Shown piece by piece: positions 1-8,998 of a DNA stretch of 64,000 bases; the first letter of the stretch is position 1; each line of letters begins with the position of its first letter. Under the pieces are notes generated by a model, which worked only from the letters and a program-made list of their open reading frames with translations, was not told the DNA's origin and searched no databases. Made by a program: the position numbers and the translations under genes. The DNA is from Phytophthora colocasiae. Taxonomy: Eukaryota > Oomycota > Peronosporomycetes > Peronosporales > Peronosporaceae. The stretch covers positions 186,001-250,000 of the forward strand of contig JAGKQI010000043.1 of the NCBI GenBank assembly GCA_018806915.1, in the 5' to 3' direction.

Positions 1-451
1 GTACATCAACGAAAAATCGACTACTGCTACAGACTGACATGACTTGAATGTTGTAAGTCAAGACGATTGTACGGCCACAGAGACAGGAGGGGTGAACACA
101 AGAGTCCTGTAGCTCAACGTATTATGCAGCTTGTGTTTATGATGAGCTAGGCCGCATCAAAGCGCGTGTTTCCTAGACGCCCATTTTTCATTTATCTCTT
201 TCCAAGTCTCTATTCTTGGGGATTAATACGCGACAGCAACTCGCAACTCGTCCTCAACATCACCTCGTCCTCCAGCTTGTAGCAGTAGTGGGGTAATCCT
301 CATCTAGAATCCGTGTTTGCTGACGTTCGGGACGTGTCCGTTTTCAACTCGAACAACTTGGCTTTTGTATGGGGTCCACTTTTTATGCGACTAACATTAG
401 TTTTTCCTCCACTGCCATTCAGAGACTTGCCACAAAGGAAGTAATACACGA
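1..451. other. Upstream region without a recognised gene
   Basis: I see no coding potential, RNA gene or repeat here. It is the 5' flank of the cytochrome b5-domain gene and presumably contains its promoter. A pyrimidine-rich stretch with a CATTC core lies at about 410-425, roughly 30 bp before the start codon, but it is not a clear match to the oomycete initiator. Confidence 0.4.
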
Positions 452-1330
452 ATGGAGTCAATTCTACTAATGACGAAGGAATCCTCGATGGAGCACAAGA
501 AGAAGAAGCTCGGGATGACGGGAGAGACGGCGCCCTTCAGCCCAGACCCGCTACAGCTCAAACCCGCAAAGACCCAGGAGGAGCCACAGGATCTTCCCGA
601 GTCTTCGCTCTCAATGGGCACGTGCTACCCGAAATGCATGGGCTCAAGCGACGACACGTTGGTGTCTATCGCCCAAGCCAAGAGAACGAGCAATAATGAA
701 ACAACTACTACAACTCTGTATGAAGCAGAACTGGTGAACAGGATGCAGACGTTCGACCTGGAGGAGCTGGGACTGACCGCCGTCTCACAGGCCAAGAAGC
801 AGGAGAAGGGCATCGTCGTGGACTACGAGGACAGCGACGGGGAACACCCGGAACTCAGAGACCAAGCAGCCACGTGTGCCCCTAGTGCTTGTGGCCCTGT
901 GCTCACTCCAGCTGACGCACGGCCGTCACGACGGCGCTCTCGTTGCGGCTCGGACTTGAGGGGGAAGAGCGTCATCTTCGAGACGTCCGACCCTGCAGTC
1001 ACCAGCTCTTCAGACACAGACGCAGAGGAGGACGAACGCTGTTCCAAAGTGCACAAACTCTGTATGTGCGAGGTGAAGTTGCACCGCTCGCTCGAGTCGT
1101 GCTGGCTTGTGTCTAGTGGCCACGTGTACGACGTCACGGGTCTTGTGACGGCTCATCCAGGTGGTGTTCGCTCCATTTTGCGCAAGGCTGGCGGTCCGGA
1201 CTGTGCGCGGGATATGAAGTTCCACACTAAAAATGCACGGAAGATGATGGAGAAGTGCTTCATTGGGAAGCTGCAGCAATGCGGAGATGACGTGGACTGC
1301 TCCGGCGACGGTAACTGCAGCATCATGTAG
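452..1330 (+). CDS. Cytochrome b5-like heme-binding protein with C-terminal CaaX box
   Basis: Intronless 292-residue protein. The last third (about residues 195-280) is a cytochrome b5-like domain: the HPGG motif supplies the first heme-ligand histidine, and FHTKNARK supplies the second, followed by a KCFIGKL-type strand. The first 190 residues are low in complexity, rich in S, D, E and K, and show no domain I know. The protein ends CSIM, a typical CaaX prenylation box with M favouring farnesylation, so membrane attachment is likely; there is no transmembrane segment, unlike microsomal b5. The first ATG in the frame (452) was taken; in-frame ATGs follow at 470 and 488. The redox partner is unknown. 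The b5 domain call is firm, the lipid anchor is inference. Confidence 0.85.
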   Translation: MESILLMTKESSMEHKKKKLGMTGETAPFSPDPLQLKPAKTQEEPQDLPESSLSMGTCYPKCMGSSDDTLVSIAQAKRTSNNETTTTTLYEAELVNRMQTFDLEELGLTAVSQAKKQEKGIVVDYEDSDGEHPELRDQAATCAPSACGPVLTPADARPSRRRSRCGSDLRGKSVIFETSDPAVTSSSDTDAEEDERCSKVHKLCMCEVKLHRSLESCWLVSSGHVYDVTGLVTAHPGGVRSILRKAGGPDCARDMKFHTKNARKMMEKCFIGKLQQCGDDVDCSGDGNCSIM

Positions 1331-1473
1331 ACGAACAAAAGTAGACCTAGAAGATGTCTGTTGTATAATTTTTATCAAGCGAGGTCATAGCCTGCTTTGC
1401 CTTTTTATTTACTACTTCTTCGTGATGAAGACGTGAATGACTTCACCCGAGGAGTAGCTTTGTCTTGTTCCGA

Positions 1474-2108
1474 TCAAGTGAACTGCTTCATGAACTCCGT
1501 CGCGACGATACGGCCACGTGCGTTGAGTGAGATCTTCATCTCACTGATCTCCTTGTCGATGTCCTCCATGAAGGTGATGATGAAGTCGATGAGCTTATGC
1601 TTGTACATGTTCTCGAGGTGCTGGTGAACCACGAGGAAGCTCATGTCGTAGCCTTCCACAGGCACCCGCCGCATGATGATGAACTGCTCGGCACGTTGCA
1701 TGAGGAAGCGGTTGAACTTGTGGCTTAGAATCGTCTCGATTTCGTCCGCCTTCTTGATGCAAATGCTCACGCGTGTCGAGTTGATGGACGGTTCGATCAG
1801 ACATTTCTCCTGCTCATTGCGGCAGATCAACACGGGGTTTAATAGTAGCTCCTTGCTCATCCTGCATAGTAAACAGCAGTCAGTATCTTCCTCTCTCTAT
1901 TAGAACAGCTTAAGACACGCGTACTGGAGCTCCACTTCAGGCTTGTTGTGGCGCTCCACAGTCTGCGACGGGAAATTGCGCAGACATAAGGCCGAGTCCA
2001 GTGAACTGCGGATGGAGCTGAGGTACGGGGCGAGAGTGTTGGCCTGTAAGTGGACGTTATCGTTAGTAGAGAGGAGAAGAAGAAAGAGAAGAGAAAAATA
2101 AACACCAT
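1474..2108 (-). CDS. ARPC4: Actin-related protein 2/3 complex subunit 4 (p20-Arc)
   Basis: ARPC4 is the 20-kDa core subunit of the Arp2/3 complex that nucleates branched actin. Three exons give 175 residues (animal ARPC4 is 168): 2106-2108 (the ATG alone), 1907-2043 and 1474-1861. Exon 2 encodes [20 protein letters not shown], then the [16 protein letters not shown] stretch. Exon 3 encodes the conserved core, with [31 protein letters not shown] and YKHKLIDFI. Intron 1 (2044-2105) begins GT directly after the ATG, carries a CTAAC branch site and ends TTACAG. Intron 2 (1862-1906) is 45 bp. Phases close exactly. A MITE lies about 110 bp upstream. Confidence 0.93.
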
Positions 2109-2218
2109 AGTTCTTCTATTGCGAGGAGGAATTGTCTGATTGCTATCTGACTACGGGGGTGAGACAGTTCTTGGGACAGAGTAATTATGGAGCAATCTTT
2201 CAGATTAATTTAATTTTT

Positions 2219-2637
2219 TAAGGGCCAGTCTTAACCGCGTGCCATGGCACGGCACTTGTGCCAGCTCGCATCTGATTGGCTCGTTCGAGTTGGGGGTAGG
2301 GTTGGGAGTGCCGTGAAAGTGCCATGCACGGCACTTCGAAGTGCCATGGCAATTGCAAGTGCCGTGTGCCGTGGCCTTTGCGGTAGTAGTTTACACGATA
2401 TCTCGCGACCGTTCGTGTTCGATTCTCATGGGTGTGAGCAAGTCGGCATTCTACATCTCCGTTCACCAAGTAATGGACGCTATACAAGCCTCTGGTTAGC
2501 TCAAACTACGGTAATATAATGAGAAGGCACGGATGCATTCGTTCCAAACCACGTTGGCGGCACGCCGATGGCACACAGCTACCCCTACCCGCTGGCACAA
2601 GTGCCGTGCCATGGCACGCGGTTAAGACTGGCCCTAA
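2219..2637. mobile_element. PIF/Harbinger-type MITE
   Basis: A perfect 44-bp terminal inverted repeat, starting GGGCCAGTCTTAACC, spans 2222-2265 and 2591-2634. The 3-bp duplication TAA flanks it (2219-2221 and 2635-2637); TWA duplications and GG-starting ends are typical of PIF/Harbinger elements. The interior (about 325 bp) has no transposase and contains further GTGCCATGGCA-like inverted motifs. It sits in the 5' flank of ARPC4. The perfect repeat and intact duplication point to a recent insertion. Confidence 0.88.
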
Positions 2638-3069
2638 GTGTAAGAAGATAAAATAGGGACACTTTGACTTCTTCAACATGAAAGACCTTCATCACCTTCA
2701 TAATACAAGTTGATTACGATGGCAGTTTGCGAAGGAGATCTCCTGACAGGAATCCTGTATCACTCGCTCTACACGTAGATCTCACTTTTCTACTTACCAG
2801 CAACAACTCAAGCCCAAACGTCGATATGAGCACCTTCGTCCAGTCCAAGCGTCTTCCAAGTGGGAACTCCATCCCAGGCCTTGTCCAATTCAGTATTACA
2901 CGGAATTGGCTGTAGTTGCTGCAGTAGTAATAATCTCAATACAACACGCTGCAATAATAAAAGCGGCCGCAATAACTGCAATATGAATTAATGCTCCTGC
3001 TCGCTACCAACTGATGCCAATTTCGTTACATCCCACATATTCCTGTTCGCACGAAGAAACATGACGAGT
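2638..3069. other. Intergenic, no gene seen
   Basis: AT-rich spacer between the MITE and a hAT transposase remnant. Short ORFs here look random. I see no hairpin, tRNA or repeat worth naming. Confidence 0.4.
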
Positions 3070-3522
3070 TCAAAATTCACTGGGAGCATACAAGTGCGTT
3101 GGGGGGGTGAGCACAAGCTTGCACTGTGAAAAAAAACGCTCACATGCATTCGAAGTCGGCGGCAGTTCCTTCAACAGTAGACTGTAGTTGGCACGACTGG
3201 GACGCTTGTTTGGCCCAGCAAGAAGAATCCGCGTCGCGTAGTCATCTTGGCGTTTCTTGCGCTTGTCTCCACACTTCGCCACCTCGAATGCCTTCACCGC
3301 ATCTGCCTCAGCCTTTGAAAGCGTGCCACCGTTGATCACTTTGACGGCTGCCGCTTCAAATATAGGAGAGTGGACTATACTAGCGTTCGCGTTAAGCTGG
3401 GCACGCATCGTGGGGTACTCGCTAATAACCGAGTCAAAAAGCAGGCGGACATCCGCCAAATCGATATCGTCGCACTGCAGCTTCTTAGTGATGCTCTGGA
3501 ACTTCTTCATGTGCTCCAGCAA
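3070..3522 (-). pseudogene. hAT-type transposase C-terminal remnant
   Basis: A 150-residue open frame resembling the C-terminal dimerisation region of hAT-family transposases. The diagnostic part is PPTSNACERFFSQCKLVLTP, matching the hAT pattern of P-x-SN-x-x-ER-x-FS near the end of the protein. The upstream zinc finger and catalytic region are absent, as are recognisable 8-bp duplications and terminal repeats. It is therefore a fragment, or possibly a domesticated short gene; I favour fragment because a 5'-truncated aldo/keto reductase follows immediately. Confidence 0.65.
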
Positions 3523-3685
3523 CGTCCATCAGTTCAATTGTGTCTTGCCATTGCTATGCAAGCACTTATGTTATATTGTATTGTAATTTTCGAGAAATAT
3601 CATATTTTATTTTTTGTGAATATCCCAGTAATCCGTTTTTTTATTTTTAGAAACTGATTTTATCGATACTGAAATTTTTTATTCA

Positions 3686-4519
3686 GACCCCTGCTCCATC
3701 CCCAGTGTGGCTTTGGGTGTCTTCCAGAGCAACGCAGGCTCGGAAGCCTATAACGCCGTCCTCACTGCTCTCAAATTCGGATACCGCCACATCGACACTG
3801 CCACTGCATACGAGAACGAGAGCGACGTGGGTAGAGCCATCCGTGACTCTGGAATCCCTCGTGAAGAAATCTTCGTTACCAGCAAGTACTATGAGATTTC
3901 GTGGGTCCCCTGGTCAACTACTGCCAAACAACCGTGGACCTACCAGGGCGTCGTCGACGGTGTTCGAGAGAGCAACCGCAAGCTCGGACTCGGTTACATC
4001 GATCTGTACTTGTTGCACGCCCCGTGCGACGGCGCCACCCGTGCTGAAGCGTGGAGAGCTCTGGAAGACCTGCAAGCGGAAGGAATCGTGCGAGACATTG
4101 GCGTGTCCAACTTCGGTGAGCAGCATCTGCTGAAGCTGGCGAAGACCTGGCGCGTTTAGCCGGTGGTGAATCAGGTGGAGCTTCACCCTTGGTGTGGCCG
4201 TGCAGAGACGGTCAAGTTCTGCGAGGAGCAAGGCATTCTAATGGAGGCGTATTCGCCTTTGGCACGAGCCCAGACGATGGACGACCCGGTGGTCGTGGAG
4301 ATCGCGAATGAGCTGAATGCCACGCAGGCGCAGGTTATGATCGCCTGGAGCCTCGCTAAGGGCTTCATTCCACTGCCCAAGTCGGTGAAGGAGGAACGTA
4401 TCAAGAGCAACCTCCAAGCTGCGGAGTTGAAGCTGTCGGCTGAACAAGTGGCGAAACTGGACAACTTGGACGAATACTTTTGGTTCGGATGGGACCCCAT
4501 CAAACAGCACGACGTTTAA
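3686..4519 (+). pseudogene. Aldo/keto reductase, 5'-truncated with in-frame stop
   Basis: Clear AKR-superfamily NADPH oxidoreductase. Two open stretches (3707-4159 and 4163-4519) are in the same frame, separated only by a TAG at 4157-4159 where a sense codon is expected (TWRV-stop-PVVNQVELHPW). The catalytic D and Y (HIDTATAYENE), K (VTSKYYE) and H (LYLLHAP) are all present, and the C-terminal cofactor region (IPLPKSVKEERIKSN) is intact. Homology begins at IPSVALGVFQS with the usual first strand and initiator Met missing. Upstream is AT-rich and ends in TTCAG, so an unseen 5' exon is possible. Most likely a pseudogene; stop readthrough or a base error cannot be excluded. Confidence 0.8.
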
Positions 4520-4605
4520 ACGAGGGAGAAGCGTGTTCTGAAATTCAGGTTATCCCTTCTAATGAACGCATACGTTAAATGTCTTTCGATCTTTGCTGCT
4601 GTTGT

Positions 4606-5838
4606 TTATTCGAGGTCACCAACACCGAAGTTACCAGTCGACAGCTTCAACTGCTGGGCTTGTTTCGGCGTGTGTCGGGCGATGGTAGGGTGTGGCTTGA
4701 TCTTGGCGAGAGCGGTAGTGCCGTTGCGCGAGCCAAAAGGTCCGCTGTCTTCGAGGACGTTTACTTCACACAGACGTCCCAGTTGAGCCGTGCACTCGTC
4801 TTCGGACGACTCCAGCGGCGCGTAGATGGATCCATCGGTCATACCGGGAACATCCGGGTCATCTCCGTCGTAGAGTGGCTTGGTCGTGTTGACGAAGTAG
4901 TTTCCTTCTGCGAGGACGTAGGCGTTGGTGCCGATCTCCATCGAGTGGTACGAGTTGTCCTTGTAGAAGTTGTTGGCGATGTGCGTGACTACGTTGCTGT
5001 CTGTAGTGCCGCCAACCTTCGGAAGGCGACCGGATAGGTAGTGAATGTAGTTGTTGACCATACTAATGGCCGTGTACTTGCCGTAGAACAGGAAGCTCCA
5101 GTAGTGGTGGCCATCGCACGTCTTGGAGAATTCAGTGTGTCCGTCGAAGTCCGAGTTGCTGATGGTCATTGTAGAAGCTCCAGCCTTGTCCACTGCGATG
5201 AATTGGCGTCCGATACGCGAGATCTTGATATGGTCGAGCCAAATGTGCTTCAACGGCACTGTGCCGTCCGTGAGTCCCTGGATCGTAATGGCGTCTCCGC
5301 CCCACACGAGATGCGGGTTGATCTCGGTGATGTGGATATTCTGGACGATGATGTTGTCGCCGTTGAGCGCGAGTCCCTTGCCCATGATCACACCGCTTTT
5401 GCCGACACCGCGGATGGTTTTGTTGCTTCGGACGTTCAGGCGGTTGAACGGCGCGTTGTCGTACGTGACGTTGACGCTGACGCCGTTAGTGCATCCACCC
5501 GTGTTCTCCATGCCTCCGTCCTGGAGAATGACGTCCTGGCCTTTGAAGCCGTTGTTGAGCGCGATGCACTTGCGCATGTAGTCTGGACGACATCCTTCGG
5601 CGGTTGTATTGCCCTCCAGCTTACGGAAGTCGAAGGTCGTGTTGAGGATAACCACTTGAGGTGCAGGGTCTCTCAGAAACGCAACCAGTTCTTTGGTAGT
5701 CTTCGGATACACCGGAGTAGCGTCGCCACCGCCGGTAGTTCCCGTGGCCAAACCGGAAGGAGAACCAATTGTGATGGCAGTTGTTGATCGAGCCACGAGC
5801 GCCACGGCAGCAGCGAAAAGGAACTGAAATCGAGCCAT
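4606..5838 (-). CDS. Secreted pectin lyase, polysaccharide lyase family 1
   Basis: A 410-residue intronless protein with a signal peptide (about residues 1-20, [20 protein letters not shown]), so it is secreted. It should cleave methyl-esterified pectin by beta-elimination in the plant cell wall. The parallel beta-helix family is shown by [28 protein letters not shown] and [11 protein letters not shown], then SGRLPKV and YVLAEGNYF. The RIGRQ form and lack of the Ca-binding acidic triad favour pectin lyase over pectate lyase. N-glycosylation sequons (NTT, NVT, NKT) are common. A strong oomycete core promoter lies 27 bp upstream of the ATG. Its closest neighbours are unrelated housekeeping genes. 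Confidence 0.9.
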   Translation of the reverse strand: MARFQFLFAAAVALVARSTTAITIGSPSGLATGTTGGGDATPVYPKTTKELVAFLRDPAPQVVILNTTFDFRKLEGNTTAEGCRPDYMRKCIALNNGFKGQDVILQDGGMENTGGCTNGVSVNVTYDNAPFNRLNVRSNKTIRGVGKSGVIMGKGLALNGDNIIVQNIHITEINPHLVWGGDAITIQGLTDGTVPLKHIWLDHIKISRIGRQFIAVDKAGASTMTISNSDFDGHTEFSKTCDGHHYWSFLFYGKYTAISMVNNYIHYLSGRLPKVGGTTDSNVVTHIANNFYKDNSYHSMEIGTNAYVLAEGNYFVNTTKPLYDGDDPDVPGMTDGSIYAPLESSEDECTAQLGRLCEVNVLEDSGPFGSRNGTTALAKIKPHPTIARHTPKQAQQLKLSTGNFGVGDLE

Positions 5839-5864
5839 CCTCGTTGACTGTGCACTGTCGATGG

Positions 5865-5878
5865 AAATTCGCGAATGA
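5865..5878 (-). promoter_or_regulatory. Oomycete initiator/FPR core promoter of the pectin lyase
   Basis: On the minus strand this reads TCATTCGCGAATTT, close to the oomycete initiator (TCATTYY) plus flanking region (CAATTT-like). It ends 27 bp upstream of the pectin lyase start codon, a usual 5' leader length in oomycetes. Confidence 0.7.
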
Positions 5879-6197
5879 AGTCTGTCTGGCCTGGCTTGCT
5901 TTGGGTGTTCGCAAGCGTAGAGTCATCCATGCTGACTCGTGCTGATGGCCTGCCTGCTAGGAAAGCGTTATCGCCATATGAAATCCTGCAACAGCACATG
6001 TCTACCTACTGCGACTTGAGTAAGGCGAAGTTTGCCTTACTCAAGTCCGACTCGCCGCGAAGCACATCCAAAGCGCCATCCCTAGACTGCTGTTAAAGCA
6101 TCTGCACGAGTTTCAAGACAAATCACTTCGCCGCGTTGTGGGGATGTCGAAGCTGAGAACCACAAATGAGTGTTCGGATCTCAGGATCACTCCCGTA
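5879..6197. other. Intergenic region with a perfect hairpin
   Basis: No gene seen. The only structure is a perfect 13-bp inverted repeat with a 7-base loop at 6014-6046 (ACTTGAGTAAGGC arm). It lies between the HPF1 3' end and the pectin lyase promoter, both on the minus strand. Confidence 0.5.
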
Positions 6198-7568
6198 TTA
6201 TTGTACGTTCATCCTCGACGCTTTGACAACTGAAAAATATAGTTTTGGCATTCGATCACTTCACTTACCGCTGGAAAGAGGAGGTGGGAGATCGACCGTC
6301 GACTGTTTACCGCTCTTATTACCCGACGCCACGATGGATTCGATACACGCACTTAGATCCTCCTTGTTGCGATGTTTGCAGTGACCCGACGCAATTTTGT
6401 AAAAGTTTCCACGACGTAGCAGCATGTACGCAATGCGAAGTAGTTGCAGCGCTTCCTTCTGAATATCGTAGACATCCGTTAGTTAAGAATATCTAACAAG
6501 AGCACTACGCATGACAAACCTCAAGACACGAGCCAGCGGTGAAGATGTCCAGACCAAGTAGCAAACCCGTTCCAAAGTCACACTCGTCACTTGCAATCGT
6601 AGCTCTCGTCACTAGATCACTCAGCTTCTTACGCGCTGGAGATTTCTTCTCAGGGTCTTGCTCCAGTTGTTGAAGCACATTGGCCAGATCTTTCCCAGTT
6701 GTAGGCAGCTCGCGGTATCCCGTGTTGTTCTTGGAGTCGACTGGTACCACAATACCAAGTTGATGTAACGATGGAGCGACGATGTCCTTTGCTCTCTTGG
6801 ACCGAAGAGCTGACTCAGACTGCCCTCTGGCTCGTGACTTCTCACTGCGATGAGCCTCGATCTTCTGCAGTAACTCCGCAGCCTTACCAGCATCGAGTTT
6901 CGACCGACGTTTCTCTAGTCTTTTCTCCAGTACTTGGAACAAACTCCCCGCAGAAATGTCGAACTTGCACTCCTTGCTGCTCTCCGCACACACGACGTAG
7001 TCTGGAACTTGGTCGGGGGCATCTCTACGTTCATCCATCAGTGATTAGCTTTGAACCACAGCAGGAAAGAGTTATTTCAACTTGAGGTTACCTGAAGTAC
7101 CCCCAGTGCCGACCAACGTCGCTGTCAGTGTCTACCAGGACAGTTGCCACTTCGGGAGGATCGAAGAAGAACCGGCCATGTAGATACAGAGGTTTATCCA
7201 CGACCACGCCGTTTCTCGCCAAGATGTCGAACGGACCAGTTAACCGGAGAGCTAAAGTCTCCACAAATGCATCTACAATTGAGCCGTTAGATCTATTCGA
7301 TTGTTGCAATGTAATATAATATCGTTCTCCTACCACAGGGGCTTTCAGGTCGAATCTCCGACGCCAGAGCAAAAACACTGTACAAGTCTTCGGGTGGCTG
7401 CAGGAACAACGTGGACGATAGAAACGTATCCCACGCAGGGCGATGACCCGATGAAGACTGCTGCTTTGTAGACGGTTTTTCGTTATCGTCGACCTTTTGC
7501 CGCTTCGCTGGGGCGTCAGGGACAGCAGTGGTGTCCTCGCGACTACGAAGGCGACCAGAGCGGCGCAT
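6198..7568 (-). CDS. HPF1: Histone PARylation factor 1
   Basis: HPF1 completes the active site of PARP1/2 and directs ADP-ribose onto serine. I rebuilt five exons: 7334-7568, 7092-7272, 6520-7024, 6269-6458 and 6198-6229, giving 380 residues with phases that close; introns carry CTAAC/CTAAT branch sites. Family hallmarks: LRLTGPFDIL, LHGRFFFDPPEV, HWGYFRDAPDQVP, LGIVVPVDSKNNTGYRELP and ASDECDFGTGLLLGLDIF, then ALQLLRIAYMLLRR. Glu286 in DECDFG corresponds to the catalytic human Glu284. The N-terminal 50 residues are basic and polar. The last, 39-bp intron is the least certain; without it the protein ends a few residues after exon 4 at 6261. A PARP lies about 50 kb away. Confidence 0.9.
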
Positions 7569-7786
7569 TAATTTTTAGGTCTTGCTCACGCTACGCACTT
7601 GACTGCTGAAAGCTCATCGTAACATCAAATTATATGTAACAATCATTCAGGACCTTAATTATCCCCTATTCACTTGATAAAAGTAAGCTATCCGTATCGA
7701 AATGATCTCACAATTCAATCCTTCCCCTACCCCTTCGTAGTGGTTGGCTGGCACTGGTGCATGTCAACGATGTTCACTGTGCTGCT

Positions 7787-7800
7787 TCATTCTCGCATTC
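7787..7800 (+). promoter_or_regulatory. Oomycete initiator-type core promoter of thermospermine synthase
   Basis: Reads TCATTCTCGCATTC, matching the oomycete initiator TCATTYY followed by a CATT core. It is 40 bp upstream of the ATG at 7840. The 271-bp gap also serves HPF1 on the other strand, so this is a bidirectional promoter region. Confidence 0.6.
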
Positions 7801-7839
7801 GTTCTATCCTCTCGTAGTAAATTCCCAGTGCAATTCACC

Positions 7840-8829
7840 ATGGCCGAGTCCAAGAAGGAAGCTATTGCCACCGAGCAGGCCGAATTGGCCCCGATGGAGA
7901 AGTCGTTCTGGTACAAGGAGGCTCTGACCGAAGACCTGTACTTGTCTGCTGCCCTGAAGACTATCACGTTCGAGGCCAAGTCCAAGTTCCAGACGATGCA
8001 GATCATCGAGACGCACTCGTTCGGCAAGACCCTCGTACTGGACGGCAAGACGCAGTCGGCCAAGAACGACGAAGCCATTTACCACGAGACGCTCGTGCAC
8101 CCGGCTCTGCTGGCCCACCCGAACCCGAAGACCGTGTACATTGGCGGTGGTGGTGAATTCGCCACGGCCCGTGAGGTACTCAAGTACAAGTCAGTCGAGA
8201 AGGTCGTGATGGTCGATATCGACGAACTGGTGTGCAACATGTGCCGCAAGGAGATGCCCGAATGGGCCGACGGAGCTTTCGAGGACCCCCGTCTTGAGGT
8301 GCACTACACAGACGCGCACGCCTTCCTCAAGCAGTACGACGGCACGTTCGACGTCATTATCATGGACATTGCCGACCCTATTGAGGCCGGTCCGGGCTAC
8401 GTCTTGTACACGGAGGAGTTCTACAAGTACGCGCTGACCAAACTCAACAAGAATGGCTACATGGTCACTCAGTCCGGCCCCGGTGCTGTGTACAACTGGG
8501 ACGAATGCTTCTCGTCCATTTACTGCACGCTCAAGACCAACTTCAACACGGTCGTGCCCTACTCGGTGGACATCCCGTCCTTCGGCTGCATCTGGGCCTT
8601 CAACATGGCTACCAACGCGGAGGACGGCGGTGAAGCGGCCGTGACGGCCATCCGCGAGCGCAGCATCGCCACGACTAACGCCCTAATCGAGTCGCGTATC
8701 AGCAAGCCGCTCAAGTTCCTCGACGGCGTGAGCCACATGGGCCTCTTCGGCCTGCCCAAGATCGTGCGCGAGGCCCTTGAGAAGGAGACGCGCGTCATCA
8801 CAGTGGACAATCCCGTCTTCATGTACTAA
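7840..8829 (+). CDS. ACL5: Thermospermine synthase (ACAULIS5-like aminopropyltransferase)
   Basis: A 329-residue aminopropyltransferase that adds an aminopropyl group from decarboxylated S-adenosylmethionine to a polyamine. It resembles plant and algal thermospermine synthases rather than spermidine synthase: FGKTLVLDGKTQSAKNDEAI, YHETLVHPALLAHPNPKTV and MDIADPIEAGPGYVLYT. The cofactor loop reads GGGEFATAREVL, with F where most members have G; the acidic VMVDIDE follows. The start at 7840 has a strong context (CACCATGG) and follows a core promoter; the frame is open further upstream but has no earlier ATG. No signal peptide, so cytosolic. Spermidine or spermine synthase activity cannot be excluded without assay. 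Confidence 0.85.
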   Translation: MAESKKEAIATEQAELAPMEKSFWYKEALTEDLYLSAALKTITFEAKSKFQTMQIIETHSFGKTLVLDGKTQSAKNDEAIYHETLVHPALLAHPNPKTVYIGGGGEFATAREVLKYKSVEKVVMVDIDELVCNMCRKEMPEWADGAFEDPRLEVHYTDAHAFLKQYDGTFDVIIMDIADPIEAGPGYVLYTEEFYKYALTKLNKNGYMVTQSGPGAVYNWDECFSSIYCTLKTNFNTVVPYSVDIPSFGCIWAFNMATNAEDGGEAAVTAIRERSIATTNALIESRISKPLKFLDGVSHMGLFGLPKIVREALEKETRVITVDNPVFMY

Positions 8830-8998
8830 GAAGCCTCCGTGCTGACTCTGTAAATGCCATTCTACACACACCACTCACATCCGTTCATGGCGTCTCCACC
8901 TTGTGTGCAAACGACATAATAGAGCTGCATCACGTCCATTTAGTTCTCTACTAACGAGACTTGCTCTACTACTGCCTTGTCTAAAATCACCTGCGCAC

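Noticed and set aside
4606..5838. Pectate lyase
   Set aside because: The RIGRQ and NGHHYW/DGHHYW-type context and absence of the calcium-binding acidic cluster match pectin lyases.
7840..8829. Spermidine synthase
   Set aside because: The motif set (DGKTQSAKNDE, HPALLAHPNPK, DIADP) fits thermospermine synthase better than the spermidine synthase pattern (DGVIQ-x-T-x-RDE, GGGDGG).
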